A stretch of 64,000 nt of DNA from NCBI RefSeq assembly GCF_000006565.2, contig NC_031474.1, positions 3,073,662 to 3,137,661 on the forward strand. Reading direction: 5' to 3'. The position numbers were made by a program, and so were the translations under genes. This document shows, piece by piece, positions 58,001-64,000 of this stretch. This DNA comes from Toxoplasma gondii ME49. Lineage: Eukaryota; Apicomplexa; Conoidasida; Eucoccidiorida; Sarcocystidae. Numbering within the stretch: position 1 is the first letter of the stretch; each line of letters opens with the position of its first letter. The notes under the pieces were generated by a model. It saw nothing but the letters and a program-made list of their open reading frames with translations. It was not told where the DNA came from and ran no database searches.

Positions 58001-59837
58001 TTTCCACCTGCCGACTCATTCTCGTCAAGCTGCACAGTGAAACAATTTGTTCCATTTTCCGAGTTTGCGAATTCTGAAGAAACCCCCACTGGATGTGTGA
58101 GAAAGAAAGAGAGGCGAAACGGGGAAGAACCGTCGCAGGAAGCCGAAACGCATCGCAGCAGCTTTTTCGAGGGCGTCGCACAGAGCCGCAGAGACCTGCA
58201 GAAAAGACAGAGAGAAGAGCGAAGGAAGTTGAAAGAATAAGAAAAGAGACAAGCGAACACAGACCGCATCCTGCAGAGGTGTGGAGAAGCGAAGGTCGAA
58301 AAAGCGAGAAGGCGGTTGGAGGAAATGCCTTTAAGATCTAGATCTGATTTCCAGCTCGGCGTGTATGTACTCACCATAAACATCGTCCAAGTCGGCCAGT
58401 CGTTTCACAAACTAGTTCTCCCAGAACGAGTGACAACGGAGGGCGTGGACAGATAGGCATGGCTGTTGGAGTCTGAAAAAGAAAAAGAGGACACTGTAGA
58501 GAACGTATCTTCAAGTGCTGTTTGAAACAAAGTCGTGGAGGTGAGGGGCAGGACACCGACCCTGCGATGAAGAGTCACTTTGCGGGGGCTTGTCTCTTCG
58601 CAGCAAAGTTTTTTTTCACTCATGTTGATGTTGTCGTCTCTGCTACACTCTCTGGAAGAGACATGCACTTGTTTCGACAGCGCCCGGAGAAGCGGCTCCC
58701 AGAGGAACTTCACTAGAAAGATCTCACGTGGAGGCGCGCTGCTGAACGCCGCTGCGCTCCGGTTGCGTTTCCTGGAGACCTGGACCATATCTGCGCTCTT
58801 GCGGCTTTTCTTTGCGCTTTCCAGGTCGGAGCGAGACTTGCAGTAGCGAAACAGATTCGGACAAACTGCCGCATCGTCGGCGGCAAAGGCGCTGGGGCAA
58901 GAAGGCGAAGAAGCAGAAGAAGAACTGAAACAGGAGATGAAACGCAGTGGGAGAAGCTGCTGGGAGGCGAGACAAGCGCCGACGTCCAGCTTCGGTGGCT
59001 CCACATGCGCATGCATCCAGACGACGCTTCAAGCGCTCGCACGCGAGCAGAATTCGCTCTCATCTTCCCCTGTAAGTCTCAGACCTCCCGAATCTGATCT
59101 TCGTGAAAAAGCTCGCAAATTCATCTCGAAGTGCGTCTCAGAACAGTTGCGTCCATGCGAATATTCGCATCACACTGTGGCACTTCCTAGCTATCTCCCC
59201 GTTTCCTTTTCCTCATTATCGGATCAACCAACACACCCCCTTCGATTGTAGATTTAAGCATCTGGCTGGCGGGTGCGGATGCATATATATCTATATCTAT
59301 CTATATATATTTATGTGTATCTACATGTATATATATATATATATATAGTGTGTGTGTGTATGTATATGTGCATGTAGGTCCATACACTTACGTGGTGCTG
59401 TGTGGCTATGTTTGTGACTCTGTGGGGTGATGACGCCATTATGGATTCTGTTTGATTCTCCAGAACACCGAGGGATTGTTAGTGCAAGGCCTCGCGCTTT
59501 GCATGTTTTCTTGCATGCATGTTCTTGCAGCGGCCAAGCCAGTCTGCTTCCAGGAAGACTTAAATCCTCCCGAGGAGCCGTCCGAGAAAGCCGAGCCGGG
59601 CTTGTTCGAGAGGTAACTTTCTAGAAAAGAATCACTTGTTTTTCCGCGGATGCAAACAATCTGTGGGAGCAGACGCTTGTGTAAAGGCATTGAAACGCGT
59701 CCACACAAATCCAAACTTCTTGTCAACAAGTGCCTGCAAACCCCCATGCACATGAATAAATGTAAAGGTACTTCTATACCTATACATACCTCTCTCTCTC
59801 TCTATATATATATATATCAATGTATATGAATGTATAA

Positions 59838-59869
<32 letters not shown>

Positions 59870-60221
59870 GTTTATGTATGTATAAAGATACATGTATGTA
59901 AATAAGTGTGCGTGATTTGTTGGGGTTGTTCGTTTCAATGGCTGTAAGCTGTATGGATGCGAACTGAGGTTATCTCTGTGTACGAGGTTTCATCTCCACG
60001 TGCAGAAGAGCGCATGAACTGTCGTTCTTCCATGTTTTCTCTCGGCTGCGACTTATGATTTAGGACTCCGACGGGCGTCCTGGTTTCTGCGTGTGTCTTT
60101 TTCTAGGCTGGGGAACGCCATTTTTGGCGAAGAAACCTCCGAGGAGCCACACCTCCCTCCTCATCTCCAGGATCCTCTTAATGTTCGCCTGCATCCGATT
60201 CCAGCTACGGACATCATTTGA
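48129..60221 (+). CDS. GCC2/GCC3-like Cys-rich multi-pass membrane protein
   Basis: Proposed exons: 48129-48341, 48715-48784, 49206-49315, 49958-50090, 50396-50515, 50881-51032, 51486-51550, 51645-51697, 51854-52006, 52105-52270, 52801-52864, 52938-53242, 53758-53852, 54367-54661, 55390-55617, 56276-56440, 56781-56976, 57587-57747, 58825-59071, 59531-59612, 60107-60221; at least 1,063 residues. A signal peptide (VFLSLALLVFGSS) precedes Cys-rich modules (CMPCPVDHYGPAEG, YCPGGVTAD, CGECRDGHSGPLCAMC) like ephrin-receptor-type GCC2/GCC3 repeats. Nine or ten hydrophobic segments follow (e.g. LAVFLFVCYF, LWVLLVWISTFVSCLISW, VAFLVPVAVLFFLFAAF, MEVLVVVLFSLGQLLLVVWVL), then a charged tail. The layout suggests a surface or secretory-pathway receptor or transporter; ligand unknown. 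Phases agree except at exons 14-15, where a small exon is probably missing. Exons 7-8 are tentative. Two introns appear to be GC-AG. Confidence 0.8.
48371..48598. repeat. TA microsatellites in intron 1 of the Cys-rich gene
   Basis: Two blocks (48371-48440 and 48541-48598); the first includes TATAAATATAAATA variants. Confidence 0.85.
48910..48990. repeat. TA/TATG microsatellite in intron 2
   Basis: TA runs with TATGTATG interruptions, followed by TACATATGTATATATGTGTA. Confidence 0.85.
51207..51275. repeat. TA microsatellite in intron 6
   Basis: TA run with a central TTTATA, then CTGTCTTTC and ATGTAGATATCTG steps. Confidence 0.85.
52597..52716. repeat. (ACATACAA/ACATACGA)n microsatellite in intron 10
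   Basis: About 120 bases of ACATAC steps with AAAT or GAGT every second unit. It differs from the pure TA tracts by having purine and pyrimidine strands of different sequence. Confidence 0.85.
54806..54875. repeat. (CATA)n then (TA)n microsatellite after exon 14
   Basis: Seven or so CATA units run directly into a TA tract, downstream of the 54661 donor. Confidence 0.85.
54993..55090. repeat. TA microsatellite between exons 14 and 15
   Basis: TA run with TATATAATTATATA at its right end. Confidence 0.85.
55976..56046. repeat. TA microsatellite in intron 15
   Basis: TA runs separated by TACATA steps. Confidence 0.85.
56474..56527 (+). repeat. 18-bp tandem repeat, three copies, after the exon 16 donor
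   Basis: Three units of GAGAGAACAAGATGACGA type with an exact 18-base period, 34 bases past the GTAAGG donor at 56441. If the intron were retained it would encode repeated ENKMTRE-like hexapeptides in another frame. Confidence 0.85.
57448..57474. repeat. Short TA microsatellite in intron 17
   Basis: About 27 bases of TA, then TGTATATGG. Confidence 0.75.
59281..59350. repeat. TA / TATC microsatellite in intron 19
   Basis: TATCTATATCTATCTATATA steps followed by pure TA and then GTGTGTGTG. Confidence 0.8.
59790..59885. repeat. TC then TA microsatellites in intron 20
   Basis: CTCTCTCTCTC runs directly into TA, then a second TA block at about 59836-59875. Confidence 0.8.
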
Positions 60222-61996
60222 ACGATTGAAGATGATGCTGGTTTCTGCTTCGTTCTGTGCTTTCTCTTCTGCATTGCCTCCTGTCGACGTCTCTCTGTTG
60301 TCCTTTCGTGTCTCTCTCTCTGTCTCTCTTGCCCGTTTCTTCCTCATCGTGCGTCTCTGCTTCTTTCTCTCTTCTCTCACCCTTTGTCGACTTCTCGTCT
60401 CCTTCCCCCGCTGTTCCGTTTGTCCGTTCTTTGTGAGCCGTCTCCTCTGCTCTCTGCGCCGCTGTTTTTCTCTTCCCTGAACAGACAGTTTCGTCTTCTC
60501 TCGCGCTTCTCCGCTTCACCCGTCCAGAGTGTCTCTGCGGAAGCGAGCGCGTTGTGTCCTCGTTTGGCTTGGGGCGCACATCAAGGTTGCCATGTTTCTT
60601 CTTCTCCGGCTCTTCTCACTTGTTTCAAAGGTCTCTTTCGCTCTGCATCATCGGTCGCGAGGCCCTTTGTCGCTGCGCGTCTTCCAAACGACTGTTGTTA
60701 TTAGTTCCTTCTCCAAAAACGGAGTGTCGACGTCTCTGTCTGCCCATCTTAAGTCCCGCAGGACCGCAGGACAACCTTGTCAGTGCCGCCTGCCTCCGTG
60801 TCTCTGCTTTTCGTTGCTGTCCGTCGGCGTTTCCGGCCTTTTCCTCTGTTGGTTTGCACCTTTCTCCCTTCTCCTTTGTCGCCCCCGTGCAGCTCCGGCG
60901 CCGCTGCATGCGCTGCCCCTTGCGGCTCCTCTCTCTGCAGAAAAAAAAGACGAGAGGAAATCCTCTTCCGCGCCATTCAAGGCTTTCCCAGTAGACTCCC
61001 TGAATGCCGCTCGACTGCATGCGCGTTTTTCATGCAGAGAAGCGAAAGCAGCAGGCCGTGCGTTTCTGCCCGTTGCGAAGTTCTTTTCTGTTTGCGAGGT
61101 CTCTACAGCCGAACACGGTGTTCCCACTCAGACAGAGGAAAGAGACGCCCGGATGAGAAAAAACAGCTTCCAGAGTTCCTCTCCGTCTCCCTAGAACTCC
61201 GCTACACCACAGCCTGCTTGTAATCAGACTCTGCCCAGTCCGTCCGATAGACATTTAGCGTCGGTCACGAGCAAGCACACACTTGAAACCTAAAACGCAC
61301 TATCCCCAAGCGGTCCTCACGCTCTTCGCATGCACAATATCCCCCAGAAAGCGGTGGCCGAGCAGAAAACCGATTCGTCGCCTCGCAGCGTAGAACGGTC
61401 CACCGAAAGGCCGGTGGAGGAGACGTGAGATGCGTCAACAGCACAGACGCCAGAGGCGCCTCTCGCCTCTCTAAGACAAGGCAAAAAAGAAAAAAACAAC
61501 GCATTTCTCCTCCGGTTCTCGCTTGACACTCGCTTACACTCTTCAAGAAGAAACGTCGTGAGAGACTGAGTCGCAGAAAAAAAAACGCGTTGCTTCCAAA
61601 CTGGAAATCTCAGGTTGCACATTTCCTGAGAAAACATCAAAAGCAAATCGAGTGAGGAGCCTGGTCAAAGACTGGCGGATACTGCGAGACGCCGCTTTCG
61701 CAACGGCCCGAGTGACTGTTCTGTTTCTTGCCAGGCGGACCAACAGCAAAGCAAGCGGCCTCTTTCTGTGAGCATGCAAATCCTCGCCAAAACAGAGGTC
61801 AGAACTGTAGAAGCGTCTTTGCAGAGGTAGCAGTACTTCTTTGCATGCACGTATCTCGATACGGAAAGGGAGGAGCAACGCCGTATGCATGTAAAACTAT
61901 GCTTCCTGCACATAGTGCTGAGTCCCGCGAATGAAGTTCACTGCAAACATGGACATGCGAGCTTGCCGAATGCATGCACCATTTTGCCGGTGAGCC

Positions 61997-62146
61997 TTAT
62001 ATATATATATATATATATATTTGGACGGATGCACTTTCACGCGTACCGCCATATTTACGAAACAGATATCTGTATTCATATGCGGTCATACTCTGAATAT
62101 ACAAACATATACATACATATATGTATATATATAGATATATATTTGA
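61997..62146. repeat. TA microsatellites
   Basis: Two short TA blocks (61997-62022 and about 62100-62146) with ordinary sequence between them. Confidence 0.75.
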
Positions 62147-63759
62147 ATATTTGCATGTTTGTGTGAGTAGTCATTTTCGAGTTTTTGTGCTGGGACTTGG
62201 GGGAGAGTCTGTTTGCCGGCGCGCTTGTAACTTAGATGACTCCTCGCTTCCTTCTCAGTGCACAAGAGGGAAGCCTCTCGATTCCTCCAGCTTTGTTCTT
62301 CGCGGGAGAAAGACGCATGTACGAAGGGAGGAGAGAGAGTTTAGCTTTGTTGATCTCTGGGGCTTGTTGTCGCACTGTCTCCGAAGAGGGGCAGGCGCAT
62401 ATCGGCGCCCTCTGATGCTGGCTTCCGGAGAAGATTGGAATTCGTTGATCACGTTTTCATTCACGTTGAAGAACCTACGTCAAAAGACATGTGCACTTCC
62501 CCTCAAGACTCCCCGTAGGCCCTGAAAACAGCCTGTCAGAGAAGGAGAACACTGTCTCTTCCTATGCAAATCCTGACTAAAGCGTCCCCCCATAGCGCCG
62601 CGAACAACAGGAGTGAATCGGACGCCATGGGGGAGCAAACGTCGACGTTCTTTCTCGAAACGCAGAGGGGCATTGAGGACGCCGAGCGACACAGCTCGTT
62701 CCCTGCCTTCTGCACCCTTTGAAATAGTGAAAATCCATGCAATAAACTGCAGGCTTTCCGCTCGTGGCTTCTGGATCCAAGACGAACAGGTCTTGAAGAT
62801 CCTTTCCTTTCTTGCACGGGTCGTTTCCCCGAGAGAGGCTGTTTCGGGAGGAAGAAGGACGGAGCCCTGGCCGCCAGCCAGCGCAGCTTTTTCGCGACTG
62901 CACAGTTGAGGAGGAGGGCGCGATGGTCACCAGCGATGCGTGCGAGGACGGAGCAAGCATCTTTGGACGCCTTTTTCATGGAACGTTTTATCTTGTTTTC
63001 TTTGAAAGGAAACTCGCCTTTTTCTCGATCGCAAGACAGCAGGGTCCAGCAGTGCTGGAAAATTTCCCTTCTCCTCTCACGTGTCTCCTCGTTCCTTGCC
63101 CGCCCACCTCGCTTCCCCCCCCCCCGAGGAGGAGACATAACTCGCGTAGTCTTTGCCGCCATTAATTCTTTGCTCAGGTCGCAGACGAGGAGAAGAGAGA
63201 CTCGTGAGTCTCTTTCCCTGGAGGAAACGCAGTCAGATGCACTTTGACTTCCGAGAAACTCCTCTGTCACACGACACCAAGCGACGAGTCCACTTTCTCT
63301 GGAACCGCGCGTCCTCAGCTGGCTCGTTGCTTGCCCGTTTCGCGCTGAGAAAAGAGTTGCATCTTCGATAGAAGCAGCAGACGGTCGCGTTGCGTCTTTC
63401 ACGATCAGCGCTGCACAAATCGTCTCTTTTTCCCTGAGCTACCTGCGCAAGACGCTCAGGAACTCGCCTCGTCCTTCATCCCGTATCTCCTTCTCTGCCA
63501 GACTGAACTTGTGTTTCACTCTCTCGAGACCTGACCACTGTCTCCTTGGGGACAGTCGGTTGGGGCTTCTTCGCCACGGTTTGCGGCTCTCCTGCGGTCT
63601 CTGCCCGCCTTGCAGAGAACTGGACAGCAAGGGAGCAATTAGCAATTTTCTCTTCTTCTCAAGGACTGCCTGCTTTCCGCCTCACCCTCGTCTCTGCCGT
63701 CCTTTCTTGCCTCAGGTGTCACCTCTGTCCTTGTCTTCTCTCTTCTTCCTCCCTCACTT

Positions 63760-63870
63760 CCAGTCTTGCTTTCACTCTCTCTGTCTGTCTCTCTCTGTCT
63801 GTCTCTCTCACCTTCTCTCTCACCTTCTCTCTCACCTTCTCTCTCTTTCTCTCTGTGTCTCTCTCTGTTA
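63760..63870. repeat. (CTCTCTGT)/(CTCTCACCTT)n pyrimidine tract
   Basis: Tandem CTCTCTGTCTGT units followed by three 12-base ACCTTCTCTCTC units. Almost purely pyrimidine on the plus strand, just before the proposed start at 63890. Confidence 0.8.
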
Positions 63871-63889
63871 TTCTGCCACCCTTCGCCTC

Positions 63890-64000
63890 ATGCCTTGCGC
63901 CGCGGTCTCGCCAGGCGGACCTGTCTCTCAGGCTCCATCCGCGGCGGCTCCGTCCGGCTCCACCGGAGCTGGCGGCCGGCTGAGGAGACAGGAGCGGTTC
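63890..64000 (+). CDS. Possible N-terminus of a gene running off the window (partial)
   Basis: ATG at 63890 after a long pyrimidine tract opens a frame of 37 codons that is still open at the window edge. It begins MPCAAVSPGGPVSQAPS and is Ala/Pro/Ser/Gly-rich like other coccidian N-termini. Acceptor-like CGCCAG and TCTCAG in the same stretch could instead mark an exon start of a gene with earlier exons. Family not recognisable. Confidence 0.3.
   Translation, partial: MPCAAVSPGGPVSQAPSAAAPSGSTGAGGRLRRQERF

Larger units (their letters stand above)
60222..63889. other. Right-hand intergenic region
   Basis: C/T-rich plus strand with many open frames that lack protein character. A 29-base exon-like island (acceptor CTTTGCTCAG, then GTCGCAGACGAGGAG, donor GTGAGT) at about 63178-63206 is the only splice-like structure I can point to. 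AT microsatellites and a CT/CTGT tract are listed separately. Confidence 0.4.

Noticed and set aside
60529..61194. 221-codon plus-strand open frame after the membrane-protein gene
   Set aside because: Starts after the TGA at 60219-60221 and shows only compositional Leu/Ser/Arg. No splice signals tie it to the upstream gene.
62536..63402. 288-codon minus-strand open frame
   Set aside because: Long for chance but lacks hydrophobic-core patterning or any recognisable motif. It lies in purine/pyrimidine-skewed DNA where stop codons are rare.

Overview
The window looks like nuclear DNA of a tissue-cyst-forming coccidian, most likely Toxoplasma gondii or a close relative (Hammondia, Neospora). This is an inference from style, not a database match. 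The genes are interrupted by GT-AG introns with pyrimidine-rich acceptors. Coding exons carry long Ser/Glu/Arg/Pro low-complexity inserts. Long (TA)n tracts sit in introns and intergenic DNA, TGCATGC words are everywhere, and the conserved proteins are eukaryotic housekeeping types. Exon borders below were placed by eye from reading-frame continuity, splice sites and protein-family alignment.

Layout: (1) 980-5344 (+), a single-exon-like 1,454-codon disordered protein with FxFG-like and RGG-like C-terminal features. (2) 7156-18745 (-), a nine-exon RNase II/RNB exoribonuclease of the DIS3L2 type, predicted at about 2,370 residues. (3) 22046-23951 (-), a three-exon F-box/leucine-rich-repeat-like protein. 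(4) 25048-26910 (-), an unrecognised 620-residue charged protein with nuclear-type basic clusters. (5) 29274-31994 (+), RNA polymerase II subunit RPB9 with an unusual acidic C-terminal extension. (6) 34145-40455 (-), an eight-exon mitochondrial processing peptidase alpha / bc1 core-2 subunit of 563 residues. (7) 40456-48128, a long intergenic stretch holding two identical tRNA-Gly(GCC) genes as a tail-to-tail inverted pair. (8) 48129-60221 (+), a gene of about 21 or more exons for a signal-peptide, Cys-rich (GCC2/GCC3-like), multi-pass membrane protein with a cytosolic tail. (9) A possible gene start at 63890 that runs off the right edge.

There are no operons; the genes are independent transcription units. 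Genes 1 and 2, and genes 5 and 6, converge. Genes 4 and 5, and genes 6 and 8, are head to head, so 26.9-29.3 kb and 40.5-48.1 kb must hold promoters for both sides. RPB9 (transcription), DIS3L2 (RNA decay), MPP-alpha (mitochondrial import and respiration) and tRNA-Gly are core functions. The F-box protein suggests SCF ubiquitin ligase function. The multi-pass Cys-rich protein, the RPB9 tail and the greatly expanded DIS3L2 are the lineage-specific elements. I saw no CRISPR array, transposase, plasmid origin or other prokaryotic mobile system.
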